Below are positions 48,534 to 61,365 of a stretch of 64,000 nucleotides of DNA, piece after piece. The translations under genes were made by a program, and so were the position numbers. Origin of the DNA: Siniperca chuatsi (taxonomy: Eukaryota; Chordata; Actinopteri; Centrarchiformes; Sinipercidae); assembly GCF_020085105.1 (NCBI RefSeq), contig NC_058063.1:12925651-12989650 (forward strand), given 5' to 3'. How positions within the stretch are numbered: the stretch's first letter is position 1; each line of letters starts with the position of its first letter. The notes beneath the pieces are model-generated. The model was not told the DNA's origin and made no database searches. It saw nothing but the letters and a program-made list of their open reading frames with translations.

Positions 48534-50622
48534 GACACAGAAGCACTATAAGGAATATATTTCAATGGGGATGGCCTGGCCTGTTTAGGATGGGAGCGGG
48601 AGGGGTGCGTGCTCACTGGGTCACTGAGTACACTCGCACAGTACCCCTGCCTCTATTTTATTCAGTAGAGATCAGAGCTAGGCATTAAATCAGGAGTAGG
48701 TTGAAGGGAGGAGAAGGAGCAAAGAAATGGGGAGAGAGGCCGATATTATAGTGACGTATCATTACTCCCCTCTCTTTACTCTTGCTCACCTTTCTCCGTG
48801 TCTCTCCTGTCTTGCTGTAGTGTGTCGTAGTTCTAGAGCTTGATTAATCTTCCTCTCTGACTCATTATATTATCTATAAGAATAAGAACTGCTAACAGGG
48901 TGTGTGTTGTGTGAAAAATTAGTTCAGTCTGCTTCCCTTTATAGTCACCGCATAACGAGGATAAACGCTCTTCAGGGAGGGCTTGTGTGGGCAAGGATAA
49001 GGGATGAGACAGAAGAGTACTTACTCAACACAGTTGGTGGTGGAGCATTAAGCAACTCAAACCTTGCGTATGTTTGTTTGAGCAAATGAGAATGCAGGTG
49101 TATCCTGTTGTTAAATTGTCCATGCAAGTTATATATGAGCATGTACATGCACATGTATGTAGGGATTTGTGCATGCAGAGGTGGGCTTAAGCAGGTATTA
49201 CTGCATATGTGTGAAAGCGAGTGTGAGTGTGTGTTTGTGAGTGATGAAGTATGTGCGTGAATGACTAGATCATTCCCTGTGAGTCGCACACAGCATTCCT
49301 ACTCTAGTTGGAATAGCTACTGTAGGTCAATGTGTAGAAGTGCATTTAGAAGTGATTCCTGATATCCAAATCATTAAGAAGTCAATGCTATGGTTGGACA
49401 CAAGTCTATGACAATGACATCTGAGCTTCTAATGTCTCAACTAACCTGGCAACTTTGTGGCCAGATGACACTGTAGGATCTGTATAGCATTCACCATAGT
49501 TTATACCTGATGTGCACAAAATAGCGAAGTAGTGGTCACTTTAAGGGGACACTTGTAGCTGCTTGGATATGTAGCTGGCCACTGGGTAAGAATTAAAGGC
49601 TGGTAGACCATTGCACTTCTGTTTTTCATCTCATTTCCTTCACATAAAAAAGGAAAAGAATAAAAACCCGTCAGCCTTCATCTTGCGTAGCCTTTTCCTC
49701 TTTGATTGGAAGAGAAAAAGGCTCCATTTCCTAAGCCAGGAAGAAGAAAGCGATAGCAAGGAAGGAAAAAGAAAAAGGGATTCAGGGTATTGACTTATTT
49801 CTGGATAGGAAAAGAAATATATGGGCACAAAACGGTTGGATTCTGAGTCAGAAGGCCCCACAGAAATGACTTTGGGGACACAAAACATAGTCCTGCTCCC
49901 CAACTGAGGGGAGATTGGAACAAGCCTGAACTATTTCCCCTCCTGCCCTGTGTCATTTATTAAGAGGTAGAAAAAGGCTGAGCTTAGTAGCCAAAGTGGT
50001 GGCCGAAAATCCCCAGGTGCCCTCCTGGGGCCTTTTTGTTATGTGTAATGTTATCTCTATATGTTTGTTTTGTTAAACTATGTTGTTGTTTATGTTGTTT
50101 AGCCCTCTTACCAGACGGAAATGGCTTCAGTGAAAAGGGGGAGTAAACTTAAAAATATGAATGTAAATTTAGTCATGAGGTTAATGAAGTACAGCTGCAT
50201 TAATGGTAGAGTTGTTTTCAGTTCCTTTTTGTTTTCTGTTTTGACACAAATAACCTGTTAAAGAACCGTATAACGTCTGGTATGCATATATACAGTAGTC
50301 CTAGGAACATGTCAGTAAACTTGGGTTCTGTATCCACAAAGCATGAGCAACACTTGCTTCCTAACCGTTTATATCCTCAGCAAATCTGGCATTGTGCGCA
50401 CAGCTTTTGTTGCTGTTTCCTTTCGTATTTTCTGGCCTCTTCATCTTCCATATCTCTGTTAATATTTTTTTACTCATTATAGACGGCAGTTTGGAAATAT
50501 TCCACAAAACTAGCTGCCACATTTACGTCTCACAGTCACTATTTAGGAGCTGTTTAAGTCTCCCTCTTCCCTCAAGCATACACTCGCGCACTGCACCTCC
50601 TCTGAATGAAGTACATATGTTT

Positions 50623-50624
<2 letters not shown>

Positions 50625-50682
<58 letters not shown>
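50625..50682. repeat. Long GT microsatellite in the zbtb4 3' UTR
   Basis: A pure GT tract of about 58 bases (29 units), the longest uninterrupted dinucleotide repeat in the window. Confidence 0.95.
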
Positions 50683-50684
<2 letters not shown>

Positions 50685-51600
50685 TGGTACTGGGGCGCCT
50701 TGTAGTTCAGGCAGGAGTGTTAAAACATGTGACCAACTGCAAGGGCGCACAAGCATCCCCTTGGGTGTGGTTACAAGCCTTTTGCGTGTAGGCATACGTG
50801 TTTTGTGTACGAGAGTGAGTGACTGCGTGAATAAGAAAACCAAAATACTGTACATCTGCCTAAGCAGCATATCCCTTGGCAGTATATGGGCCACCTGTTA
50901 TTTTTTGTTCTTTAACACTTTTCTGTGGGTTAGTTTCAGTGTAAAAAAGCCTTGCTGTCTCCAATACACTATCTCAAGCCATTCCTGTAGATGGAAAGAT
51001 GATGTTTGTGTTTTTGGACCATTTCTTATGCCATAGTTTGCCATCACGGTTATCATACAGACCAAAAGCATGCAAATCAACGTATTGTAGTGACTGGACT
51101 GGAATCTGGTGGTAATATACAACTATTTACTGTATGTTTTAGTTTAAATGAATGTGCCTCTGCTTTGATATTTAAATAATTATCTATAGTAAGATGTGGA
51201 TCGGCCAGATTTCAATTGTTAAGGTGCCTTGATATGGCATAAGAAATTTAAATAGTAAATGAACATTTTTTTGAGAAATGACAGTACAATTTGGAGATAG
51301 ATTTCATGGCTTTGTTTGCTATGAAGCTGTTCATAGATGTAGGGGTGTGGCTAAACTGTTTTGGTATCGTGTACATGTCTAGGGTAATACTGTGCCATAT
51401 AGAGCCCACAAAAAATGTTAATGTTATTTTTAAAAGATGTTTTAATGTTGCCTGATGACTTTGTCTTTAGATTTGATACAAAGGCTTGTAGCCACAGCTC
51501 TCCCAAAGTCTGTAGTCTCCTTTTCCGACATTCTTCTTGTTCTCTCTCGCTCTACCCTTGTTTCCGTCTCCCTTTCTTTCTCTTTGCTGCAATCAAACAA

Positions 51601-51606
51601 AATAAA
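51601..51606 (+). terminator. zbtb4: Polyadenylation signal of zbtb4
   Basis: AATAAA on the plus strand. The downstream sequence includes GT- and T-rich stretches (GTCTGGTCTCGTGTTTTTTT). Confidence 0.55.
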
Positions 51607-52647
51607 GTATTAACCTGATGACCCAATGAAATCAGCTCTAGTCTGGTCTCGTGTTTTTTTAAAATGATGTCTCTAGTAATCTTTACAAGTTGATCTGGAG
51701 TTCTTAATATGAACCATGTGCTTAAAGTTGGCAGATGCCTGGTTTCACATTGTTTGATCCTCCCTGTGAATTCTCCAGTGAAATGTGCGTTTAACATTTA
51801 GTCAGTTAAAAGCAACTGTGAACATCTTTTGCACTTTCTTTAAGCACATGGTTCACTGATGTAATTTACTTCTCTCACTGTGCATTCAGTTTTAATTTAA
51901 TATCTTCTCTGTTTTTGGTATCTTTGGATCAATTCCATGGCATTTATGTAATATTACCCACAGCGCACATTCACATTTTCTCTAAATTTATAAAAAAAAT
52001 ACACTATTTCCTGAAAGTTTGTAGCTGACATGTAAACCAGAGGCTGATTGCAGCTTCCTCTTGAAGTCAGGAGCTGATTTCTTACCATCATTGAATGAGC
52101 ACTCTCCCACTAGTGACACTTAGTGGTTTAAACAGAAACAGTCAGCTTGGTGACCCACTCATCTTTGCACTCCAAAAATGATGTCAGAGATGAATTTCTT
52201 CTGACAAAATTGAATATGAATGAAAGTATTTCAGAAATCGAATACATTTCTCAAAACATTCATCATGAAATGTCAAGAGTGAAAAAAATGGTGCATTTAT
52301 GGCCTCAGGGATGGTTGTGATTTAAAGTCACAGTGCTCTCTTGCCAATAATAAATTCAGTTTTACAGCATAGCAAAGCACTGAATTACTTTACCTCAATG
52401 GATCTTTTTCACTGCAGACATTTTGACTTGTCATAGTAGGAAAAGCCTAGGTGTTGCTAGTAACATTAACAATGGCTCTGTTCTATTCAAGTGCCCCAGT
52501 AAGCTATTACAAAGGGCCAGCAACACTGAAACTTGCCCAGCTAAATGCAACGCAGCCTTAAGTTAATGTTATTGTTTACACCTGTGCTTTTCAAACTGTG
52601 ACTTCAAATACTCAACAACTGAATAACAGGTTGTTTACTGATTGTTC

Positions 52648-52652
<5 letters not shown>

Positions 52653-52702
<50 letters not shown>

Positions 52703-52711
52703 TGTGTGTGT
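52653..52711. repeat. TG microsatellite
   Basis: A GT/TG tract of about 59 bases with one TATG interruption near 52695. Confidence 0.9.
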
Positions 52712-52862
52712 TGCACTTTTCCCAGTATTTCCTAGCTATCACAGCCTTCCTGGAAGGAGACTGAATCACAGGAATGCAGCCAGGGCAAGAGAAAAAAGAG
52801 TTTTGTGACTTGAAGCACAGTTACCCTCTCATCTCTCCCTCTCTCTCCCCTTCACTCTACAA

Positions 52863-52863
<1 letters not shown>

Positions 52864-52896
<33 letters not shown>
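52864..52896. repeat. CA microsatellite
   Basis: A pure CA tract of about 33 bases, about 150 bp past the TG tract on the same strand. Confidence 0.9.
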
Positions 52897-52897
<1 letters not shown>

Positions 52898-53430
52898 TGC
52901 CAGCAGTGGTGAATCAAGGTTCCTGTGCAATGGGTAAACACACATCAGTGGTCTGGCCGGTCACTCACCCGGCCTGCAGTTGTGTCCACTATACATGAAT
53001 CACCACAAATGTAGCAGATTGATAGACTGATGGAAATGCACACTTTTATTAAAAATGTAGTTTGCTGAATTTAGAATTATTAATATTATAACAGCCCCAA
53101 CGTGACATATTTTTCTCTGCCTTTCACTCTATAGTTTCTTTCCTCTATCCTCTATTTGCCCGCTGCCCACTCTGGGTCTTTCGCCGGTCAGTCACAACCA
53201 CAGATCCATGAAGCACACCCTCCTGGGGATCGATAACCTGCACTGACCGTGGCATATTTGCCCTCTGGACCCCAGGTCAGTGTGCCAGCTCAACCTACCG
53301 CTTCACACACTGTTGCAGAGTCTCTCTGGTCCTCGTCACCATCACCACAGAGTAGCTTGGAGTCTGCAGACCACCCAAGGGCTTGGGAGACTGCACACTG
53401 GGAGGCCTGGGTGGGTGAATGCACTGAAGG

Positions 53431-53585
53431 ATGGCCATGTTTTGGAAAGCAATGGCAGGTGGACTGCTGTTCGTGTTGAGCCTCACTCTGCTGAGCTGGG
53501 GAGCTGTGGGGCAGGGGAACGGACGGGGTAAGGTATGTTTACATGCAGTGCCACGTTTATAATGCCTGGAATGAATAGTGCACTG

Positions 53586-53624
<39 letters not shown>

Positions 53625-56600
53625 AAAGAAACACATTTTAAAAGAGTGGAAATCCTAATATAACTATGGTGTATAAACGATCTATGTGCATTTTGTAGCT
53701 TTAATAAAGTCTCTAAATCTCTGTAGAAGCATAAAGGTTCCTGTGATGTGTTTCAACTATTGTTTTTGCTTATTGTATAATTAGGAAAAGGTCACACCAT
53801 CCTTAAGTAGGAAATATCAGAGGCTCTTGGACAATTTTAAAAAGACTGTAATGATGCATAAATACATTTTTTTGCACAGCATCCTCTGTAGTAATTCTAT
53901 GTTTTATAGGTTTTTAACAGATAGAGGACAAAGTGCAGTATAAAAGCCTAATATGAACCAGTAAAAATCAACTCTTACTGCATGCAATTCAGATGCCAGT
54001 TGAAGAGGGGTATCCCAGCATGCCCAATAATAATTTGTTTAGACTTAGAACTTTGCTCAGTTTGTGGGCGGACAAATAAGCGCCATAACCACAACGCCAC
54101 CAGCCGTTTTGACCTCATTGTATACTGATATACTGCAGTTGTTTGCCATATGGCGCTCTTGTCAATGACTCCACATTGATTTTGCACTTCATTTCCACTT
54201 AAGAATTTGAATAACCACACTTCCCTTGTTAAACTTAATTGTTTTTAAATTGAATTAATAACTGAATAAAATTCAATTCACTCAGTTTAATTTGGTTTTA
54301 ACCACAAACCCATCAAGATATTTCACAAGAAAATACAAAAGCAGGATTTAATGAATGTGAGCTGTGCAGAATAAAGAGCTGAATTAATGATTTAGTAATA
54401 ATCATAAGTAATGAGTACCGTATGAACATTGTGTCTTCCAGAAAGAAGTATCAGGCAGGGCTACTGTCTACCTCGGCCAGGACAGAGACATCTGGAGGCC
54501 ACTGATCCACACAACAGTCAACCTCACTGAGATCAGCAGGTACGTCAGCAGGAGCAAACCGCTGCACCGTGAAGGCTTCACATCAACTACTCACTGGACA
54601 TCTGTGGTCAAGAAGGCAAAAAAGGCTTTTGCATATTTGAAAATTTACAAGCTAGTTAAAATTTTGCAGAAAACCTTCGGTACAGGCACTTTGGGGCGAA
54701 TATGTGGAAGCAAGTAGGCCTACAGGGTATAGTTAGGATTTCTGGGCCCACTGGAAGATTGTTGATCCTGGCCCCCTTATTTTTAATAATATGATTATTA
54801 TATAACCCTTCATTATATTCTCTTTCTCCAACTGTAGGCTCCTAGAACTATCACTGCTTTTTATCCCTCTTTCAGGGGCACTGGTCTGGGTAAACTGCAA
54901 GCTAAAAGATTGTTGGTCAGCATTAAGATTTAAAAAGTAACCCTAGAAAAAGTCAGCAAAAATGGGGAGAATAATTTTCTTTATGTTCTATGGACCAGCA
55001 TTCCCTTGAGTTTAAGACTATTCTGTTCTGTTTTTCTGTGTCTGCAGTATCAAGTCATTCTTTCAGTTACGGACATTTGACCCAGAAGGTGTCATTTTCT
55101 ATGGAGACACCAAAAACGGGGTTGACTGGTTTGTGTTGTCCCTGAAAGACGGCATTGCGCTGATGCAAATCAGCAAAGAAGACATCATCGTCAGCGTGGC
55201 AGGTGGCCCCAAGCTCAATGACGGAAAATGGCACACAGTGAGTCTCCAGTGTAGTTTGATTTTTGTGTGTGTGTGTGTGTGTGAATCAAGTGACAATGTC
55301 TTAAAATAATATCTTAGAATCAAGGTATTTTGCACTGTAAACAAGTGAAATTTTCTCAATTTGTGGCAAATCTGCAATTTATTTAAAGATTTAAGGCACA
55401 ATACTAGATTACTTGGCTTTTTAAAATGGACATAATAATAATGTGTTGCAACACAGGAACTTTTAGTCTGAATTCTTCTTGTGCTCCTGGTGCCACCAAG
55501 CTACAGGTGAGCAGCCAAGGGAAGTTTGTGATTCTAGAGGTGGACGGCTCCAGTGGGCTGGTGGTGGGCATGCAGTCCAAACAGCCAGAGGAGGTCCTTT
55601 CAGGTGAACTCCGACTGGCCCTTGGCGGGGTCCTGATGGACAAGGAAAAGTTGATTGTTCAGGTATAGTGTGTTAATCCACCCTGGGATACTTTATATTA
55701 CTTTACATTTTTCTTGTATCTGTCTTGTTCAGTAGATCCCATAAATTATTTTGTGATGATTTAGTCCACTTTTCATCAACCTGCTTTATCCACAGCACAC
55801 ACCTCTGCTTCGTATAATGATTGCCTACATTTCCCATAGTGACTTTCAACAACAACCAGAAAATGAACTTGTCATGATCAATACGTGCATAGAGGGAGAG
55901 AGAGAGCAATAGTAAAAGTGGTAGCAAGAGAGTATGTGTTGCTGTTTCTTTTGATGAAATGTTACAACCTTACCCCCTTTCTCAAAACAATACATATATC
56001 CAAACTCAAGGTCCGCTTACAAGGTTCAAGATTCATTTATTTGTCATTTTACAACACAGGAATGAATGAAATGTAAGTTGAAGCCCCTTCACACTACATA
56101 CACATAACATACAGTACATACAAATATTTAAATTTGAATAGATTAGAATTAAATATAATAAAATAAAACAATATGTACAATATGTACATATATATATATA
56201 TATATATATATACACCAAATATGTACATTATGTGCAAAAAGACAGACTGGTTTTTCTGGAGCTCTCAACTGTATCATAGGGGGTGAAGTTTTCTCAGCTA
56301 GCGGACAAGAAGTCTTAAAGGTACTATAGATGAAATCATAACTGTTACTGAGCTTGCACATCAACAGTTCCATCGCCATGACAACTGAGCAACTGATGAA
56401 GACTGTGTGATACAATGTAAAGCTCAGAAAAAAGCAAGTTAGTTGGACCTGGTGTTTAAAAGCAAGTAACTCTTTGGTGGCTGCACTGCATTCTGGTTTA
56501 CTGAGGATTTGTCAGCATCTCTGCCTCTTCTATTTTGGTTAACTCCATGTGAGATTGTTGAATGTCAGCACAAGTCTGAAAAGAAGCTTTTGTTGTTCAT

Positions 56601-58391
56601 TCAGAGGGACTAACGCCAGGAAAATTACTTTTCTGTTGGTGTTTTAAAATTGAAAATGTATCACACCGCATTGTGGCTGCAGCTTTATGCTGGAGATACC
56701 TCTCCTACATGACTTAGTGTTGGTCAGCCATCCTTGGTAATGAAACAGACATACTACCATAAAATGGACCTAAAAGTACAGTTTGTTTTGTTTTGTACCA
56801 GTAAGGTGTAACAGTACTGTAAGGGAGCTTTGGGTGGATTTTTTGTTTTGTTTAAGCAGCCTGTAATAGGACTGTGACAATGTGCACTGAAAAATCACTA
56901 TAAACAATCTTGAATCTTGAACATTTCAGAACCAGCCACATGTTCCTGCTCTTCCGTTCATTCCACTAAATTCATTGTTGCGTTCTTTGCCATAGTTCGA
57001 GCCGCAGATGGACGGCTGTGTGCGGGAAGGAAGCTGGCTAAACCTCAGCGTCCCCTGGGAGACAGAGGCGGAGGAGCTCTGGCCCTGCTATCAAAATGTG
57101 CAACCTGGCAGCTACTTCCCTGGCACTGGATTTGCCATTTTCAACACCTCAGGTGGGAACGTTGTGCTCAATTATACAAGACATGAGCAAGTGCTAACAC
57201 TCCTTCATATAATAACAAGCTTTCCAACGGGCCTGCATGCATTCTTGTATGACATGACTATTATTTATAATTTGCTGTAAACAGATTTAACATGTTAATG
57301 GACAATGAATGGACAGTTAACAAGTCACTCCAATACAAATGAATGAATCTATTAATTTTGTGAGTTATTATTTTTTTCTCTGTAGTTTTCCCCATTGAGG
57401 CAGATCATGGGGTCATGGCTGAATTGCGGGGAGACTTCAGTAAGATGGATGGGACCATTTTGAGCATCAAGGCTCCTGGGCAAGAGCTGATGTTGGCTTT
57501 AGTGGCCAATAATAACACAAAGGTGTGCACACAAATCAGACATGAGTCCGGCTGAATTTGCAAACAATTCCTCTGTTTAAAACTGCTCATGGCACTGTGA
57601 GGGTGGCTTCATAGCTTACACAGACATTTTGCTTCATCATAAATACACACATATGCAGACACACACAGATTGGAGACCACTATGCACTTATCCACAGAGT
57701 TATGTAAAGTTATTTCTTCTGTCTCTCTCTTGAATTTGCAGGAGGTGACGCTCACTTTCGGTAAAGAAACACACATCATGAAAGACACTTTAAAGCGACT
57801 GGTGATGACCTTTAAGACAAATTTACTGCAAGTGCTCCAAGATGAAGATGAATCAAACACCACTACATTTTCTATCAGGCCACTGAGGGACCCTGGTTAT
57901 CTGACCACATGGAGAGAGGGTCGTCTCGCCATTGGAGGCCTTCTAGGTGAGATTAAACAGTGATGATGTGCAGTCATGAATAATTTCTGAACAGCTACAG
58001 TCCTTGTATCTTCAAATTTAAGGTCCCATATTACTGTTCAGAAAGAGGAATTTGATTTGCAGACAGGATTTATAGAAAACCATGCAATAAAAAACATTAA
58101 TAACAAAATAAATAACATTGAAAGCACAAGAAAACAACCAGTTGCAATAAAATGTATATCTATACAGAAAATTCCATTGATTAGGCCAGACAAGGAGCTT
58201 CGTGGAGTGTAACACAAGGTCCCTCGTTTTTGCTTCTTCCTCTTTTTCACTTTTCAGGCGAGGGTGAGGACAATGTTGGCTCCCAGTTCTTGACAGGCTG
58301 TCTGGAGAAGATCCAGGTCCAAGGGAGGGATTTGGACCTGGATTTAGCTGTCAAACACATGTCGATCTCCTCTCACAGCTGCCCTGCATAG
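53431..58391 (+). CDS. shbg: Sex hormone-binding globulin (complete, 8 coding exons)
   Basis: SHBG is a secreted liver glycoprotein that carries androgens and estrogens in blood. Exons: 53431-53532, 54442-54539, 55048-55237, 55501-55662, 56996-57152, 57386-57522, 57742-57946, 58258-58391. All junctions are GT-AG, phases agree, and the total is 1,185 bp (394 residues). Residues 1-27 are a signal peptide (basic start, then GGLLFVLSLTLLSWGAVG). Two laminin G-like domains follow. LG1 runs from FFQLRTFDPEGVIFYGDTKN through GGPKLNDGKWHT, VILEVDG, LALGGVLM and the Cys in MDGCVREGSWL. LG2 ends with LAIGGLL, LTGCLEKIQV and a C-terminal SHSCPA. The ligand-contact Ser and Asp of human LG1 (Ser42, Asp65) appear conserved (IKSFF, VDWF). 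The Asn82 position is Lys. NNNTK and NTTT give possible N-glycosylation sites in LG2. The acceptor of exon 4 (at 55501) is the least certain junction. Confidence 0.95.
53588..53617. repeat. TG microsatellite in shbg intron 1
   Basis: A pure TG tract of about 30 bases, 55 bp past the first exon's donor. Confidence 0.9.
54540..55047 (+). other. shbg: shbg intron 2
   Basis: Bounded by AG/GTACGT and TCTGCAG. Nothing else is recognised in it. Confidence 0.6.
55663..56995 (+). other. shbg: shbg intron 4
   Basis: The longest intron of the gene after intron 1, bounded by CAG/GTATAG and GCCATAG. It contains a TA microsatellite (56187-56212) and AT-rich sequence. No further exon is seen. Confidence 0.6.
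56187..56212. repeat. TA microsatellite
   Basis: A TA dinucleotide run of about 26 bases within shbg intron 4. Confidence 0.9.
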
Positions 58392-58647
58392 ACCATGAAA
58401 GTATGCATATACAGTATGTGGAGGTGTTTGCAGGGGATGCCTTTGGGTCCAAATGACATTAAGAAAAAATACAATGTATGTAAAGTGCAAAGTTGTCTAT
58501 AAAATGATAGAGTACAGTAGCCTTTATACTGATACCCTAATAAGCATTAAACTTTCTTATTAACCTAATAATCATTCTGTAGTCGAATGGAGTATTTGTA
58601 CCAATTAACCTCTAAAATATGGACAGTAAAATATGAATATGTTGTGC

Positions 58648-58653
58648 AATAAA
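58648..58653 (+). terminator. shbg: Polyadenylation signal of shbg
   Basis: AATAAA lies 257 bp past the stop codon, giving a short 3' UTR. No other canonical plus-strand signal lies between it and the stop codon. Confidence 0.6.
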
Positions 58654-58659
58654 TATCTA

Positions 58660-59953
58660 TCACATTTTAACAGCATATGCTGATTAATCTGAGAAATGTG
58701 AGTGGTTTTGTGACCTTGGAACATGCAACAGTATGTTTCTAAATATAATATGATTCTCCTTAATTTGGCTATCCGTGAATGAGAATTTTACTGCTGCATT
58801 AAAGGCAGAATAGAGGCCAATAGTGCTCTGAGGAGATTTAAACACTGTGATTTAACACTAAGGACAGAAACTGAGCTAGGTATGAATGAGACAGATTTAA
58901 CACGTGGATTTTGCTCCCTCTAGTGGATTGTTAAAGCTAATGTTAGAGTCATACCATCCACTCTGTGTACAATGCCACACAAAACAATAAAACAACACTA
59001 GATTGATGTAAAATCCAATCTAAGAAAAATGGTCTATAATTTTAAAGAGCAAGAACAAAAGTCCGAGGTTCTTTTTTCTCTTTATTGAATGTTAATAAAG
59101 TTGAAATATATTACATCTGCTTTTACAAGTCATCTTTTGAGTTAAATAAGCATAGAAGGAAAGGGAAGGGGAAAAAGAGAATATTAATCAAATGACTCAA
59201 AATCACAATCATAATAATCTTAAATACGTTTTACTGTACTATCAGTAAGATTTTGAGGAACATTTTTAGATGTTCTTCAGGATATTATGTGTATGTGTGT
59301 AATGTATTTAAAGGTATGATAGGTTGAAGAGAAATAGGCTTAATTTCCCCCTCTTTATTGTCCAAAATTCAAGCAGAAACGTTTAAGGCATTATTTGAAT
59401 AACACATTTTAACTCACATTCATTTCATACAAAACAAAACATGAAAACACATAAGAAAAACTATTTTTTAGGGCTTTTTGTCCTTCATACACTGGAAACA
59501 TTTTGCAAGCAGATTCAGTTCATTCTTCCCCTCGGTCATTTGCTGTATTTCCATATGAATAAAATGTTCACCCAAGTCAAAAGTATGTACCTTCAACGGA
59601 CATCACGCTCAGTGCGTGCACCATTATTTAGACTAAAGCCAAAAATAAAAACAAACAAACGTAAATTTCAAACAGAAATAGGCCTAAAATAAAATATCAA
59701 GGCTTCGATTTCTATGCAGCTTAAATATAAAAGTTGAATTTAGTGTTCACATTATATCAAAACCAATTCCATTGTTAATAAACAAGTGTCAAACTTAAAA
59801 TGAATGAAGAAAAAATACAGTATAGTCATTTTATGTACAGAAATGGGTGCGGTGCGGTTCTCAATCGTTTTGATTGCAGAAATCTACCGGCTGCCATAAC
59901 GTTACTGTCGCAAACCCCGACCGACTGTCGTGAATACTGGCCGCCCACTGAAG
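58660..59953. other. shbg-neurl4 intergenic region
   Basis: AT-rich sequence with no coding exon. The last 100 bp before the neurl4 ATG become GC-rich with several CpGs, as expected for its promoter and 5' UTR. Confidence 0.5.
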
Positions 59954-60118
59954 ATGGCGGCGGAGCTGCATCCGCGGAGCGGAAAGCTGATCGGCCTGTC
60001 CAACTCGAACCGAACCGCCCGGCGCAACCAGCCAGTCCAGGAGTTCAACCACGGCCTGGTGCTTAGTAAGGAGCCGCTGAGGGACCGGGATGTCTTCACC
60101 GTCCGTATTGACAAGAAG
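59954..60118 (+). CDS. neurl4: Neuralized-like protein 4, first coding exon (partial gene)
   Basis: The exon encodes 55 residues, from [20 protein letters not shown] through [15 protein letters not shown] to FTVRIDKK, and ends at an AAG/GTAAAC donor in phase 0. This is the start of the first Neuralized homology repeat of NEURL4, a centriolar-satellite protein with six such repeats that works with the HERC2 ubiquitin ligase and limits CP110. The human protein has a longer Gly-rich lead before the ELHPR(T/S)G(R/K)L block, so the fish N-terminus is short. The ATG is in a good context (AAGATGGCG) and a GC-rich setting. Exon 2, expected to begin VNSWSGSIEIGV or similar, is not in the window, so the first intron exceeds 3.8 kb. 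Confidence 0.9.
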
Positions 60119-61029
60119 GTAAACAACAGCAGGCCGCTGCTGCTTCTCCTGAGCGGGGATGAGAGCAGCGGGAATGCGGGAGCAGCGCTGGTGGGACGGG
60201 CCGGTGGTCTGTCTCTGTCCGCAGTGAGGGGTCGGTCCACACTCCTTGACAGCGACCACGGTTGTTCAGGGGCGAATTACTTACACGGTCAGAGATTTAG
60301 CACGGGCAGATGGACTTAATAAACACATTCATATGTGTAGACATGTTAGACTCATCATTAAGCTAAAGATAACCCGCTCGTGTTGCCTTGGTACCGCCAG
60401 TTAGCCATGCTAATGAGCCGCTAGCAGTAGCAAGCGGTGTGATCTCAGGCTAGCCGGGGCTAGCTTTTCTGGAAGGTGCTATTGGGGCTCTGTGGTGTGT
60501 TGACAAGTATTTGCTGTTGTTTATGGTACTGCGGGAGCTTAACTAAGCTGTTTAACTGATCTCTGTTTAGTTTTGTTTTGAAGGAGTCGATGACAGTCGT
60601 AGGTGCCTGTCAGCCTCTCTGTCCCGGTGGCTAATAATACTGCAGTGCTCATACCAGGTTGGGCCATCCTAGTCACTCAAAGGCTATGTGTGAACCTAAA
60701 TAGACACAATACGTACCATTAGCCATTGCTATCTGGTACCAGTGTCATTAATAATATGCAGAGTTGCATGTTAAAGGACTTAGCTTGACCTCTTAGTGAG
60801 TCTTGATCCAAACACAAAGCACATTCAGAGCTCACCAGCACTGATCAAGCAGCCCTGCTAGTGTAACGCATGAGGAGGTTGACCACTAAAAGGCATAACT
60901 CATTAATCACTGGTAACTGTAAACGTACACTCTTCCAGCCCCATTGCTGGGACACTGCTTTCATTTAACTTTTTTGTCACTTTTTATCCGTAACGATTTT
61001 AAGATATTTTACAAAAGAAACGTCAACAA

Positions 61030-61365
61030 AGTATGGGGGACCAAGTGGAGTTTACATTTCTTGCTCCACTGTCTTTATGTCCATATTGTCCTTTGATTTA
61101 TCTAGATCCAGATACGGTAGCATCCTTGTTGTTTCCAGAGAAGGTGATCCATTTCTCCCATTTTCTGGGAAAGGCCTCCCTCTTATTCCGGGAAAATGTC
61201 AGATTTTCCATCACAAATATGTCCTTTACTACGTACATCCATTGTTTTAGTGGTTCCTTTTTACAGCCGTTTTCATTTATTGCTTTTTTTGCAGGTAACC
61301 AGTAAATCTTTCCAAGATACAGGTCACTCTCTATTAACACTACTTCTGTTAAGGATCTCATAACC
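61030..61365 (-). mobile_element. L1-type LINE ORF2 C-terminal remnant
   Basis: The minus-strand frame reads LPAKKAINENGCKKEPLKQW, then VVKDIFVMENLTFS, then AFPRKWEKWITF. This is the usual layout of the extreme C-terminus of L1-class ORF2 proteins (AKKAIT.KW ... W...V.(D/E)I..ME..T.S......F...W..W). Only this end is present, as expected for a 5'-truncated insertion. The rest of the reverse transcriptase is absent, so it cannot move by itself. Confidence 0.65.

Larger units (their letters stand above)
48534..51625 (+). other. zbtb4: zbtb4 3' UTR
   Basis: A 3.1-kb stretch without a further exon, ending just after the AATAAA at 51601-51606. It contains a long GT microsatellite (50625-50682) and short A-rich tracts. 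The length is inferred from the first canonical signal in a suitable context. Confidence 0.6.
51626..53430. other. zbtb4-shbg intergenic region
   Basis: No coding exon is seen. It contains a GT repeat (52653-52711) and a CA repeat (52864-52896). The shbg promoter and 5' UTR must lie in the last few hundred bases. No clear TATA box was found near 53,200-53,400. Confidence 0.5.

Noticed and set aside
55426-55500. Extension of shbg exon 4 upstream of 55501
   Set aside because: Starting at 55501 gives the same spacing as human SHBG between the WH(Q/T) and (V/I)LLEVDG blocks. A longer exon would insert extra residues inside a beta-strand region.
60119-60319. Continuation of the neurl4 frame past 60118
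   Set aside because: The AAG/GTAAAC donor at 60118 matches the expected end of the exon after FTVRIDKK, and the following residues do not resemble the Neuralized repeat.
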